Assembly (NCBI GenBank): GCA_017625035.1
Contig: JAGALX010000041.1
Location: 53,006-117,005 of the forward strand
From: Clostridia bacterium
Lineage (GTDB): Bacteria > Bacillota > Clostridia > TANB77 > CAG-508
Reading direction: 5' to 3'
DNA length: 64,000 nucleotides
A program made the translations under genes and the position numbers. Shown piece after piece: positions 1 through 8,610 of the stretch. The notes under the pieces were generated by a model. It made no database searches. It was not told the DNA's origin and worked only from the letters and a program-made list of their open reading frames with translations. The number at the start of each line of letters is the position of its first letter. Positions within the stretch are counted from its first letter, which is position 1.

Positions 1-1489
1 TTTTCTTTCTGAAAATTACAGATGCTACAATTAAAGTTATTATTGCTAATATTATTAATGTATCGGCAGTGTTTTCTCCTGCTTGAGGTGTAGCTTCATT
101 TGCTGATGAACTTGAATTTCCAGTGTTTGATTGTGCACCATTTGATTGAGTAATGTTTGTATTTATAGAATTTTGTTTGTTTGCATTTGAACCAGTATTA
201 CCAGTTGCATTTCCTGTATTATTTGAACCTGCATTTCCATTATTATTGTTTCCATCATCAATTCCATCATTTGATGCCAACTTACTTACCGTAACTGAAA
301 CTGTTGCTAAATTTCCATTTGCATCTTTTGCAGTAATAGTTGCTATTCCTTCTGCTATGGCTGTTATTTTTCCATTTTCTACCGTTGCTACTGATGTATT
401 ATCTGAACTCCATGTTACTTCTACACCATTTGTTACTGTAATTTGTTGTGATTGACCAATATTTAATTTGACTTCATTTTCGCTTAATTTTGGTGATATT
501 ATTTCTTCTATTATATCATTATTTGTTACTGTTACTTTTGCTGTTGCTGTTTTTTCATTACCTGTCGCAATAATATTTGCTGTTCCTTCTGCTATAGCTG
601 TTATTTTTCCATTTTCTACTGTTGCTACTGATGTATTATCTGAACTCCATGTTACCTCTACACCATTTGTTACACTAATATCTTTTGTTTCTCCTATTTT
701 TAGTGGTATTTCGCTTTCACTTAAAATTGGAGCTGGTGCTTCTTCTTGTATGTTATTTTTTACTGTTACTTTAACTGTTGCTGTTTTTTCATTACCTGTT
801 GCAGTAATAATTGCTGTTCCTTCTGCTATGGCTGTTATTTTTCCATTTTCTACTGTTGCTACTGATGTATTATCTGAACTCCATGTTACCTCTACACCAT
901 TTGTTATACTAATATCTTTTGTTTCTCCTATTTTTAACGAAATTTCACTTTCGCTTAACTCTGGATCTGGTTTTTCTTCTACTTGTTTTTCTGTTACCTC
1001 TATATTAGCTGATAACTTTGAACCCGATTCTATACTACTGTATGATAAGTTTGTATTGTTCTTATCTGCTAATACAATTCCAAAATCATTGTTGTTTTCT
1101 ATTTCGATAGTTCCTTTTCCAGCATTTTTTGCTTTAAATCTAAACGCAACACTATCTATTGCAGAATTATCAGTTCCAGTTGTAAAGTCCATGCTATTAT
1201 AAAATACAGCTATAGTTCCATCTTGGTATTTATTTGAAACTAAATACTGATTGCTTGTTAAACATGATACATATTCGAATTTTTCTTTGTCGTAATTTAC
1301 ATAAAAAGTCATTATTGAAGCTTGCGCATCATTTAACTTAAAAGTCACATCGAATGTATTTCCTGACTCGACTGATGTTTGTGTAGCAGATAACTGGGCA
1401 GTAGCTCCATTTGTATTATTACTTATTATCATTACAACAATTAATATGGCAACCAGTATAATACATATTATCTTACCTGTTTTTTTCAT
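1..1489 (-). CDS. Cohesin and triple Big_2 domain surface protein (partial)
   Basis: The frame is open from an ATG at 1489 (AGGAGG-type site just upstream) to the left window edge, about 496 codons with no stop, so the 3' end is missing. Visible parts: a signal/anchor helix at about residues 5-24, a cohesin-like beta domain at about 30-165, three nearly identical bacterial Ig-like Big_2 repeats at about 175-395 (each with LSESE, GVEVTWSSDNTSVATVE and GKITAIAEG), an Asn/Gly/Ser-rich linker at about 410-465, then PQAGEN, a hydrophobic helix and FRKK. The end looks like a sortase signal with a variant motif (PQAGE instead of LPxTG), which would place the protein on the cell surface; that is inference. 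The next gene upstream also carries a cohesin-like domain, so the two may act as a pair. A dockerin was not seen, so a true cellulosome role is not supported. Confidence 0.85.
   Translation of the reverse strand, partial: MKKTGKIICIILVAILIVVMIISNNTNGATAQLSATQTSVESGNTFDVTFKLNDAQASIMTFYVNYDKEKFEYVSCLTSNQYLVSNKYQDGTIAVFYNSMDFTTGTDNSAIDSVAFRFKAKNAGKGTIEIENNNDFGIVLADKNNTNLSYSSIESGSKLSANIEVTEKQVEEKPDPELSESEISLKIGETKDISITNGVEVTWSSDNTSVATVENGKITAIAEGTAIITATGNEKTATVKVTVKNNIQEEAPAPILSESEIPLKIGETKDISVTNGVEVTWSSDNTSVATVENGKITAIAEGTANIIATGNEKTATAKVTVTNNDIIEEIISPKLSENEVKLNIGQSQQITVTNGVEVTWSSDNTSVATVENGKITAIAEGIATITAKDANGNLATVSVTVSKLASNDGIDDGNNNNGNAGSNNTGNATGNTGSNANKQNSINTNITQSNGAQSNTGNSSSSANEATPQAGENTADTLIILAIITLIVASVIFRKK
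335..960 (-). repeat. Three near-identical DNA repeats encoding Big_2 domains
   Basis: Blocks at about 340-436, 580-690 and 820-935 share long nearly identical stretches (for example GAACTCCATGTTAC and TGATGTATTATC) at spacings of about 237-240 bases. They encode the three Big_2 domains. The low divergence at DNA level points to recent duplication or gene conversion and makes repeat-number change by recombination likely. Confidence 0.85.
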
Positions 1490-1512
1490 ACTTTTCCTCC
1501 TTTGTTTTTCAT
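1486..1512 (-). CDS. Eight-codon leader ORF overlapping the surface-protein start
   Basis: A start ATG at 1512 has its own AGGAGG site and encodes MKNKGGKV. Its TGA overlaps the ATG of the surface protein (ATGA arrangement), and the Shine-Dalgarno of the big gene lies inside it as the GGA GGA codons. This is the geometry of translational coupling. It could also be chance in a purine-rich leader. Confidence 0.3.
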   Translation of the reverse strand: MKNKGGKV

Positions 1513-1690
1513 TTTTTCCTCCTATGTGTATATTTGATAGTGTTTTTTGCATTTTTTAATACTTTACACTATCTGCATATTATATACATTAATTTTATAT
1601 CTAATTATGACCTTTTTCAATATTAATAGACAAATGTAATGTAAATGTAATATGCTTGTAATATTATTGTAATATTATTTTTTTATATTT

Positions 1691-2245
1691 TTACTTTTTG
1701 TTTTTTAATATTATAATAGCGACAAGAACTATTGCAATAAATCCTATTAAAATAACTTTATTATTTTTTTTATTATTTACATTAATTGTTGTATTTCCTT
1801 GTGTATTATTCGTATCATATTCAGCTCCATCTACTCCTACAAATGCAAAATCTTCAAATTTTATTTGTGAAGCTCCATTTTCTTTTATTTTAAATGTAAA
1901 TTCTAAATTTTTTGTTCCAAATTTTTCTGAGTTTTCATTAACTTCTTCTGATACAAATAAATTTTCTTCATTTAAATATACCCATGCAACAGTCCCTTCT
2001 TCTGTAACTGCTGTTTCTAAATATTGTTGACTAGATTTCACAAATTCTACTTTTGATGAATCGTACTGTATATAACCATTTGCTATACTTATATATTCAT
2101 CTAAAGATACATTTACACTAAATTCTTCTCCTTTCTTTGCAGATACATCATTCATTGTAATAGTAAATGCATTTGTAAAGTTTTTTAATGTAAGCATTAT
2201 AAAACTAATTAATATTACAAAAATAATTTTTTTAATTTTCATCAT
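1691..2245 (-). CDS. Small cohesin-domain membrane-anchored protein
   Basis: 184 residues: N-terminal signal or anchor helix (about 7-26), a cohesin-like beta domain (about 28-150) with the pattern FSVNVSLDEY, SKVEFV and LEFTFKIKE that is typical of cohesin/Hyr-like folds, then a hydrophobic helix (about 160-180) and a KNKK tail. No LPxTG-like motif, so it is probably held in the membrane by the C-terminal helix. It lies about 200 bases upstream of the larger cohesin/Big_2 protein on the same strand. ATG 2245 and 2242 both lie behind AAAGGAGG. The partner it binds is unknown; the cohesin assignment rests on sequence pattern only. Confidence 0.75.
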   Translation of the reverse strand: MMKIKKIIFVILISFIMLTLKNFTNAFTITMNDVSAKKGEEFSVNVSLDEYISIANGYIQYDSSKVEFVKSSQQYLETAVTEEGTVAWVYLNEENLFVSEEVNENSEKFGTKNLEFTFKIKENGASQIKFEDFAFVGVDGAEYDTNNTQGNTTINVNNKKNNKVILIGFIAIVLVAIIILKNKK

Positions 2246-2325
2246 TTTTCCTCCTTTTAAATTTTGTTAATTAATAATTTATAATTGTTTTTTATAATAG
2301 TATAAAAAAAATTATATTTCAATAT

Positions 2326-2367
2326 AAAAATCGAATTTGAAAAATTATTTTTTCAAATTCGATTTTT
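2326..2367. terminator. Bidirectional intrinsic terminator
   Basis: Perfect 18-base arms (2326-2343 and 2350-2367, core TCGAATTTGA/TCAAATTCGA) around a six-base loop, A/T-rich on both sides. It lies 14 bases after the stop of the small DUF3789-like gene on the minus strand. Confidence 0.75.
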
Positions 2368-2380
2368 AATTTCTAATATT

Positions 2381-2485
2381 TTACATTGTATTTTTTTCTC
2401 GATTCTCTCGATTATTTAATATAATTGAATACAAAATTAAAGATACATTTGCACCTATTATAAATCCAATAAAAAAATTTATCAA
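2381..2485 (-). CDS. DUF3789-like 34-residue membrane protein
   Basis: TTG start at 2485 with AAGGAG about six bases upstream, TAA at 2381-2383. The product begins MINFFIGFIIGANVSLILYS, one hydrophobic helix with a GxxxG-like spacing (G7, G11), and ends with a charged NRENREKNTM tail. Size, the FxxGxxxG start and the single helix fit DUF3789, a family of about 35-residue proteins known from Clostridia and their phages and plasmids. Function unknown. A strong terminator follows at once and another precedes it, so it seems to be a separate short transcript. Confidence 0.7.
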   Translation of the reverse strand: MINFFIGFIIGANVSLILYSIILNNRENREKNTM

Positions 2486-2623
2486 AATTATTCTCCTTAC
2501 AAGATTTATTTAGGTTTTTGTAAGGTTTTACCTATAAACCTTTATAGTATTTTGTTTATAATAATTTGATTTGTGTTATATGAATTTAAGTTTAATTTGT
2601 GCTATAAAAAGCTCTTTTATTCA

Positions 2624-2657
2624 AAAAAATGTAGTAACACTAAATTACTACACTTTT
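2624..2657 (-). terminator. Intrinsic terminator after the 229-residue ORF
   Basis: On the minus strand TGTAGTAA, a seven-base loop, TTACTACA, then a run of seven T. It lies about 40 bases after the stop at 2695. Confidence 0.75.
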
Positions 2658-2694
2658 TATATAACTTTTACTAGATTCTGTATTTTTATAAATT

Positions 2695-3384
2695 CTATTC
2701 TTCTTTTGTTATTTTTGTGCATATACCTTTTTTATTAAATGTTAATTCACTTAAATTTGTTGTTATGACACCTGTTGGGATTTCTATATTTTCGTAAGAT
2801 TCTGCTTGTTCTTCAATAGTTGATTGATTCTTTTTTCCGTTTTTTTGTATTATAAAATCTAAATCACCATCAACAGTTGTTTGTACATATTTTTCGGTTT
2901 CTTTATATACTGTATAATTTGTTGAACTTTGTTTTAATAGATATTTTTTTGTTTTTGAATCATACTTTATATAAAAATTTTCTGCTTCTTCATTTGAAGT
3001 TTTTAGTTTTAAGTTGTTTGATTGTATTTTGTCTTTGCTATACTCTGTGCCAAAAATTTCGATTGTACTTTCTCCTGATTTTATATTGTTATATTCTTCT
3101 TTGGTAATTTCATATTCTTCGTATATACGACCTTTTACTATATATTTATTTTCTTCATTTTCGTTTAGCTTTATATTTGTTATAAATATTTTTTCACCAT
3201 TTTCAAAATTTTCACTTGTTAATTCTTCGTAACTAATTTCTGGTGCTGCATCTTGTACTGGTTGTGTGCTTGTTGGTGTTTCGTTTGTTGATCCTTTTAG
3301 TTTGTATTTCCAAAATCCGATAAAGTCTATTGCTAATATTACGACACATATTGCTATAAAAATCCATTTGATTGCGTTTTTCAT
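2695..3384 (-). CDS. Hypothetical single-pass anchored protein
   Basis: 229 residues. An N-terminal hydrophobic helix (about 6-27) is followed by a Thr/Pro/Gln-rich linker (about 33-45, NETPTSTQP) and a polar Glu/Lys/Asn-rich domain with alternating beta-like segments (IFITNIKLNE, YIVKGRIYEE, LDFIIQKNGK). No cysteine sits where a lipobox would need it, so this is an uncleaved anchor or signal peptide rather than a lipoprotein. No family recognised. It stands alone, with a terminator just downstream and the phosphate transporter upstream on the same strand. The gene is certain from its length and codon pattern; the function is open. Confidence 0.7.
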   Translation of the reverse strand: MKNAIKWIFIAICVVILAIDFIGFWKYKLKGSTNETPTSTQPVQDAAPEISYEELTSENFENGEKIFITNIKLNENEENKYIVKGRIYEEYEITKEEYNNIKSGESTIEIFGTEYSKDKIQSNNLKLKTSNEEAENFYIKYDSKTKKYLLKQSSTNYTVYKETEKYVQTTVDGDLDFIIQKNGKKNQSTIEEQAESYENIEIPTGVITTNLSELTFNKKGICTKITKEE

Positions 3385-3527
3385 ATAATTTTACCATTTT
3401 CCTTCCTATGTATAAATTTTACTGTTTCGTATTATATCATTATCTTTATATTAATTACAACAATAATTTATAATTTCATAAAGATTTTCAAACTAAATTT
3501 ACTTTTAAATTCATCAAATTTTAGTTT

Positions 3528-4530
3528 CTAAACTGCAATAAAATTTATTAAAAACTTTGCTATAGCAAATGATAATATAAGACAAACAGGAAATGTTAAT
3601 GCCCAAGTTTCTATTATCTGAATAACTGATTTTTTACTTACAGAATTTTTTTCACTTTTTCCAACACCTATTATCGAAACTGTTTTTACATGAGTTGTAC
3701 TTACTGGAATTCCATTTAAACTTGCTATTAACAATGTAGCAGATGTAGCTATATCACTACATAGTGCTTGTTTGTTATTTAAATTTGTCATATTGTTTCC
3801 TATATTTTCTACAATTTTTTGACCACCTATAGATACACCAATAAACATAACAACTGCAGTAAATAATATTATATGAATATGTTCCATAGGTATTATGTTT
3901 TCTGGTACTGATAGACCTTTTAAAATGTAATTATAAATTATTAATATTCCTATAAATTTTTGACCATCCTGTGCTCCATGCATAAATGACATTGCACACA
4001 TTCCGGCAACTTGAAATTTTGAAATAATTTTGTTTTGTACTTTTGCCAAAAATTTCTTTAGTAATTTTGTTATTACATATGCCAATATAAAAGTTCCAAA
4101 AATTGACCATAATAAACCAATTCCAACATTTATCCATTCATCTGAATTAACTGCTGATATTCCATATATTGCAATTGCACTTCCTGTTAATCCGTGCTAC
4201 TAATCCATGTGTTTCACTTGTTGGAATTCCAAACTGCATTGCAATTAGTGCAAATATTATTACAGATGACATTCCAGCAATTAAGCTTATTAATCCTTCT
4301 TTTCCAGCAGTTATATTAACCATTGAACTTATACAATCTGCTACTGAAATATTTACTAAGCTCATTACTATTATTCCTATAAGATTAAATATTGCACTAA
4401 TTATTGCAGCCTTTCTGAATTTCATTGATTTTGAACCAACTAATGTGGCTATAGCATTTGGGGCATCTGTAAGTCCATTTGTAAAAATTAATAAAACAAT
4501 TATTATTACAGTTATTGTATTAATAAACAT
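3528..4530 (-). CDS. PiT-family inorganic phosphate transporter, read through a +1 shift at CGG
   Basis: Two frames together make one PiT permease of about 333 residues. The N-terminal part (from ATG 4530, AAAGGAG upstream) has the family signature GLTDAPNAIAT; the C-terminal part has the second signature MSFMHGAQDGQKFIG and VSTTHVKT. The join is at 4194: after SETHGLVA the zero frame meets CGG and then runs to a nearby stop, but skipping the C gives GLTGSAIAIYG, which continues without a break into the second part. Multiple hydrophobic helices are visible in both halves. PiT proteins take up phosphate with a cation. The gene is either a pseudogene, a sequencing error, or (see findings) a gene translated by frameshifting at CGG; the undamaged state of everything else favours a working gene. 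Confidence 0.8.
4192..4194 (-). other. In-frame CGG at a required +1 shift (PiT)
   Basis: Codon 113 counted from ATG 4530 is CGG; preceding codon GCA. Reading GGA from 4193 restores the PiT frame. Same geometry as the two sites in feoB. Confidence 0.7.
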
Positions 4531-4540
4531 TTTTTCTCCT

Positions 4541-5266
4541 TTATTTATTACTTATATGAATATTTTCAACATTAACCCCAAGCTCTCTTTGAATTATACT
4601 TTGAATTTGTGCAATTTCTGCTTCCTCTAATTTTTCAGCTCTAACAACAACACTTATACTTCCATTATTCGCAAAAATTACAACATCTTCAAAGCCCTTA
4701 TTTTTAATTAAATTTTCAGCAATCATAATTGCATTTTTTTGACTATTTATATTACTTATTTCAGCTTGAGACGAACTTTTTTGTTCTGCAGAAATATTGC
4801 TACTTGCTAGTATTGTTTGATATGATTCTAACATTTCAGAATACATTTTTTCTCTTTCTAATTTAGATTCAGCAAAATATTTATCTAAATCTGCACTAAC
4901 TTGTGCTGAAGTTTCTTCTACATTATTTGAATTTTCATCATTCGGTGAACTCGCACTATTTGTTACTATATTGTTACTTGTAGCATTTTCAGCTACACTG
5001 CTAACCATATTGTTAACAGAATTATTACTCACTAAATTTTCAGCCCAAACATTATTGCTACTTACTAATTTCGCATCTCCAATTCCTGCTATTTCTTCAT
5101 TTTCAACCATTCCGGAAGTTTGCGCAGTTTCTTCTGATTGCATAGTATAATTTAAATACCCTGCAGTTATTAACATCAATGCAATTGCAAATATTACAAT
5201 CTGATTTCTTTTTAAAGCTTTCATCATACCCTTTTTACATGATATATACATGATACGTATAATCAC
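4541..5266 (-). CDS. spoIIIAH: Stage III sporulation protein AH
   Basis: SpoIIIAH of the forespore-mother cell channel: it sits in the mother-cell membrane and contacts SpoIIQ (or its functional equivalent) in the intermembrane space. The family start KALKRNQIVIF with an anchor helix ending in AGYLNY is clear, followed by a long low-complexity Ser/Asn/Glu linker and a C-terminal ring-building (YscJ/FliF-like) domain ending VENIHISNK. The GTG at 5266 lies three bases after AAAGGAG; an ATG pair at 5227/5224 matches the usual family start (MKALKRN) but has only a weak AAGGG site. It is last in the operon, about 30 bases after spoIIIAG. Identity is firm, the exact start is not. Confidence 0.93.
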   Translation of the reverse strand: MIIRIMYISCKKGMMKALKRNQIVIFAIALMLITAGYLNYTMQSEETAQTSGMVENEEIAGIGDAKLVSSNNVWAENLVSNNSVNNMVSSVAENATSNNIVTNSASSPNDENSNNVEETSAQVSADLDKYFAESKLEREKMYSEMLESYQTILASSNISAEQKSSSQAEISNINSQKNAIMIAENLIKNKGFEDVVIFANNGSISVVVRAEKLEEAEIAQIQSIIQRELGVNVENIHISNK

Positions 5267-5295
5267 TCGCTCCTTTCTTGTTTCCTATCCCAATT

Positions 5296-5895
5296 TTAAT
5301 TCATTTCAAAAACTTGAATTTTGTATGTAGACAGTCCTGTTGCTGCTTCTACAGCTTGTATTATATTAGATTTTACATTTACATCACCTGCTCCTTTTGC
5401 TATTATTACAGCTCCCTGTATTTGTGGGCTTGTTACACTTTGTGTAATTATTGTATTATCAGAATATACAACTTCTTTTTTGCTATTTGTAGTACTTATT
5501 GTTCTTTTCCCACCATTAGTATCTTCTTCTTCTGTAACACTTTCTCCTAAATCTTCATTATATATTGGATTTATAACACTTGTTTGAGAATATGTTATTA
5601 ATACTTCTACTTCTCCTACACCATTAATATTTGATAATATTTTTTTTAATTTTTGCTCTAAATCATTACTTGTATCTTCTATAGCTCTTTCTTCTATTAT
5701 ATTAGTCTGTGCTAGTATTTTATTACTGCTAGACTGATTTTTCTTATTATCTCCTTTCCATATGTAATTTATTGCAATAATTGTTATTATTAAAAGTATT
5801 GCAAGTACAACTAAATTTTCAATATTTTTTTTATTATCCTTTTTTTCACTTTTTATTAAAGAATTTTTCAAGTTTCCTATTTTATCTTTAAACAT
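5296..5895 (-). CDS. spoIIIAG: Stage III sporulation protein AG
   Basis: 199 residues: short cytoplasmic start, one membrane helix (about 28-46), a linker, and a C-terminal domain with LSNINGVGEVEVLITY and the closing block PQIQGAVIIAKGAGDVNVK, AVEAATGLSTYKIQVFEMN typical of SpoIIIAG, which oligomerises into a large ring resembling secretion-system rings. ATG 5895 has GGAGGTGA about 12 bases upstream. It lies between spoIIIAF and spoIIIAH in the conserved order. Expression in the mother cell under sigma-E is known for the family; no promoter specific to this gene was seen. Confidence 0.95.
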   Translation of the reverse strand: MFKDKIGNLKNSLIKSEKKDNKKNIENLVVLAILLIITIIAINYIWKGDNKKNQSSSNKILAQTNIIEERAIEDTSNDLEQKLKKILSNINGVGEVEVLITYSQTSVINPIYNEDLGESVTEEEDTNGGKRTISTTNSKKEVVYSDNTIITQSVTSPQIQGAVIIAKGAGDVNVKSNIIQAVEAATGLSTYKIQVFEMN

Positions 5896-5966
5896 TTAAT
5901 TTTCATCACCTCCATATCTGTAAGTTAGCTGTTTTTATCGAATTTATATTAATGCTTTTAATTTTA

Positions 5967-6566
5967 TTAAGAAACATTAATTTTGCTTATATCCACTTCA
6001 TATGTAGTTTTTATATATTCTTTAATTTCATTTTTATCATTTTCATTTATTATTACATTATCTTGAGATTCATTATTTTCTATTTTTACTTTTACAGATT
6101 TTATATTATCTACTATTGTACGTGTTTGCTTTTGCTCTTGTGCAGCAGCTATTTTTTCATCTATTTTTATATCTATTTTTTCTATATTATATGATTCATC
6201 ATTTGATATGATTATAGAAATACTTCCTGCTACATAACCTTTGGCTTTTAGTTTTGTTTTTAAATCATTTTCTAAGTTTTGTATATATATTTTTTTTATT
6301 GATGATGTAGTGGTTTGAGAAATTTCATTACTTTTAACTATATTGCTACTTGTTTCTACAAATTCACTTATTTCAATATATTCACTTATATCTTCACCTG
6401 AAAATTGATTTATTACAGGCGATATTATTGTGTATACAATAAATATTCCTATTATTATTTTTATATATTTTTTTGATGTGTTATCTGGTAGAAGCATTTC
6501 TATTATTGTGACTATTATTACAGCCATTACTATACCTTTGGACCAGGATCTAAACCAATCTATCAT
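5967..6566 (-). CDS. spoIIIAF: Stage III sporulation protein AF
   Basis: About 199 residues from ATG 6566, chosen because MIDWFRSWSKGIV is the usual SpoIIIAF start and AGAGG lies nine bases upstream. The open frame runs further up to 6644, but that part is the translated copy of a dispersed repeat (6591-6641). Two N-terminal membrane helices (about 12-28 and 37-55) are followed by a soluble domain with YIQNLENDLKTKLKAKGY and EIKEYIKTTYEVDISKINV, which shares the ring-building fold of AG and AH. It is part of the sporulation channel complex. Confidence 0.93.
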   Translation of the reverse strand: MIDWFRSWSKGIVMAVIIVTIIEMLLPDNTSKKYIKIIIGIFIVYTIISPVINQFSGEDISEYIEISEFVETSSNIVKSNEISQTTTSSIKKIYIQNLENDLKTKLKAKGYVAGSISIIISNDESYNIEKIDIKIDEKIAAAQEQKQTRTIVDNIKSVKVKIENNESQDNVIINENDKNEIKEYIKTTYEVDISKINVS

Positions 6567-6590
6567 ATGAAAATACCTCTTTTCTGGAAA

Positions 6591-6641
6591 AACTGTCCCA
6601 ATTTCCCAAATATGGGAAATTAGAACCGTCCCCTTTTCCCA
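6591..6641 (-). repeat. Dispersed GGGAC-type repeat inside the spoIIIA operon
   Basis: Carries CCCAATTTCCCAAATATGGG followed by ACCGTCCCCTTTTCCC on the plus strand, the same unit as at 23467-23520 and related to those at 33144 and 49844. It contains an AATTTCCCA/TGGGAAATT palindrome. It fills the gap between spoIIIAE and the spoIIIAF start. Confidence 0.75.
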
Positions 6642-6645
6642 CAAG

Positions 6646-7794
6646 TTATGTTATACTCACATTATTTGATATTTTTAATATCAAAGTTGTCCCAATTATT
6701 ATCATCACAGACATACTGCACATAAATGCTAATAACATTTTAAATGTATCGCCCATCTGATCTAACAATTTTACAACTTTTTCATCAGCAATTGGTTCAC
6801 AAATTGCAGATCCTATGTAATAAATTCCCATTAAAATTAGAAGTTTTATTATTGGTGTTATTGAAATTGCTATTATTATTATTACACCAACTATTCCTAC
6901 TGCATTTTTTAAAATACTACTACATCCTATTACAGAATCTACTGCATCTCCTAGTATTTTTCCTACCACTGGAATTAAGTTTGATACTGCTGCTTTTGTA
7001 GTTTTTGAAGTTACTGCATCTACACTACTACTTAATGTTCCATCAACAGATAATAAAGTTACAAATAAAGTTAATATTATTCCAATTATCCATATAGTAC
7101 TTGATTTCAGCCTTTTAGATAATCTATCTATTTGAACTTTATTTGAAATTTTTGATATTATCCCTAATGCAGTTGATACTAGTACTATTGGTATTGCTAT
7201 ATTATTTATAAAATTACCTATTAGAGATATCATAAAAACTAGTATTGGCTGTATCAATGTAGCTGTTGTTACACTTCCTGTTGTTATAATTAAAGTCATC
7301 ATTATTGGTATAAGCATATTGGTAAAGTCTGTCATATTATTTATTGATTCTTTTATTGAATTTATTACACTAGAAAAGTTTGTTAGCACTATTGTTACGA
7401 TTAGTATATATTGCACATAATAGGCTATTTTAGATACGCTTTTATTTTGGAGACCTTCTGTTATGCAATTTAGTATACTGTTTATAATTATTACGATTAT
7501 TATACTTCCTAAAATTGTAATTGCATTTTGTATTTCACTTCCAAATATTTTCCATACATTTTTTAGTAATTTTTTATTATCTACATTTCCTGATATTGCT
7601 GATGTTAGTATTTCATTTAAATCTATATCATCAAATACATTTTCAGTATATTTGCTTGATTCTTGTATGAAATCTGTTACACCTATAGAATCTTCTTGAC
7701 TTTTCATTATATCGTTCATTTCGGTTGCTTGTACCAGTTGGAAACATAAAAAATATATTAATATAATTGATAAAATTATTTTACATTTTTTCAT
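6646..7794 (-). CDS. spoIIIAE: Stage III sporulation protein AE
   Basis: 382 residues: signal peptide (about 1-23, cleaved near VQATE), an extracytoplasmic N-terminal segment, then about eight membrane helices containing family blocks such as TDFTNMLIPIMMTLIITTGS, LIPVVGKILGDAVDSVIGCS and ICEPIADEKVVKLLDQMGD. SpoIIIAE is the polytopic membrane part of the SpoIIIA channel apparatus. It lies 37 bases downstream of spoIIIAD; ATG 7794 has GGAG upstream. Length is usual for the family. No damage seen. Confidence 0.95.
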   Translation of the reverse strand: MKKCKIILSIILIYFLCFQLVQATEMNDIMKSQEDSIGVTDFIQESSKYTENVFDDIDLNEILTSAISGNVDNKKLLKNVWKIFGSEIQNAITILGSIIIVIIINSILNCITEGLQNKSVSKIAYYVQYILIVTIVLTNFSSVINSIKESINNMTDFTNMLIPIMMTLIITTGSVTTATLIQPILVFMISLIGNFINNIAIPIVLVSTALGIISKISNKVQIDRLSKRLKSSTIWIIGIILTLFVTLLSVDGTLSSSVDAVTSKTTKAAVSNLIPVVGKILGDAVDSVIGCSSILKNAVGIVGVIIIIAISITPIIKLLILMGIYYIGSAICEPIADEKVVKLLDQMGDTFKMLLAFMCSMSVMIIIGTTLILKISNNVSIT

Positions 7795-7831
7795 TTACAC
7801 TCCATTCGCTATAACAATTTTTTTATATTCA

Positions 7832-8218
7832 TTATGGTAATACTTTTAATATTATTTCCAATAAACTAGATATTATTGGTATTGATGCTGCTATTATCAT
7901 TACTTTACTTCCTATATCTATTTTACTGGCAATTGCAGTTTCTCCTGCATCTTTGCATATACTTGTTGCAAATTCTGCTAGAATTGCAATTCCTGTTATC
8001 TTTAGTAAGACAGTTATAAATTTATTGTTTATAGATATTTTTTGAGAATAGCTTTGTATTAAGTTTATAATTTGCGAAATAGTATCAAATGTCATCCCCA
8101 GAATTAATATTCCTGCTGCCAAAGAAACATATATTGCAAATTCTGGCTTGTACTGTTTTACTATAATAATTATTACTAGAGCAATAAGACCTATTCCAAT
8201 TAATTTTATAATGTCCAT
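7832..8218 (-). CDS. spoIIIAD: Stage III sporulation protein AD
   Basis: 128 residues, almost entirely membrane helices (about four), with the family blocks IIKQYKPEFAIYVSLAAGI, TVLLKITGIAILAEFATSIC and KDAGETAIASKIDIGSKV. A small membrane component of the SpoIIIA complex, homologous to AC. ATG 8218 has GGGGGAT upstream. The gap of 106 bases to spoIIIAC is longer than elsewhere in the operon and holds no recognisable feature. Confidence 0.95.
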   Translation of the reverse strand: MDIIKLIGIGLIALVIIIIVKQYKPEFAIYVSLAAGILILGMTFDTISQIINLIQSYSQKISINNKFITVLLKITGIAILAEFATSICKDAGETAIASKIDIGSKVMIIAASIPIISSLLEIILKVLP

Positions 8219-8324
8219 TTAAATCCCCCAGAAAGTATGTATATTTTTTAAGTTAGATATGAAATTACTGTTTATATTTATGCTAGTTTAAACAATAATT
8301 GGATACATATAGCTATATAAATAA

Positions 8325-8519
8325 CTATAAATTGAAAATTGTCCTTACTGTTGAAAATAAAGTACTTATTTCTTTTATTACTATAGTAAGTACAATAATA
8401 ACTCCAGCAAGAGTTGTCATCATTGCTTGATCTTCTCTTCCTGCTCTTACAAGAACTTGATGCAATACAGCAACTAATATTCCTATTGCAGCTATTTTAA
8501 ATAATAAATCTACATCCAT
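8325..8519 (-). CDS. spoIIIAC: Stage III sporulation protein AC
   Basis: 64 residues from ATG 8519 (MDVDLLFKIAAIGILV), chosen over the longer open frame because AAAGGAG lies six bases upstream and the family is about 65 residues long. Two membrane helices flank HQVLVRAGREDQAMMTTLAG, the family core. A small membrane component of the sporulation channel. Confidence 0.95.
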   Translation of the reverse strand: MDVDLLFKIAAIGILVAVLHQVLVRAGREDQAMMTTLAGVIIVLTIVIKEISTLFSTVRTIFNL

Positions 8520-8610
8520 ATAAGGCTCCTTTCTATTATGCAAGGTAACTGGCTTGTTTTGGCAATTTTTCGTTATATTTCAATTTTTCTAACCTATATA
8601 ATATGTACAG

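Noticed and set aside
335..960. CRISPR-like array from the three regular repeats
   Set aside because: The repeats are about 240 bases apart, lie in one open frame and encode Big_2 domains.
153..1202. Plus-strand ORFs rich in Phe/Val/Ser
   Set aside because: Antisense shadows of the cohesin/Big_2 gene; no ribosome sites and repetitive composition caused by the DNA repeats.
5952..6640. Longer spoIIIAF start at 6644
   Set aside because: The extra 26 residues are the translation of a dispersed repeat; the family start and a ribosome site are at 6566.
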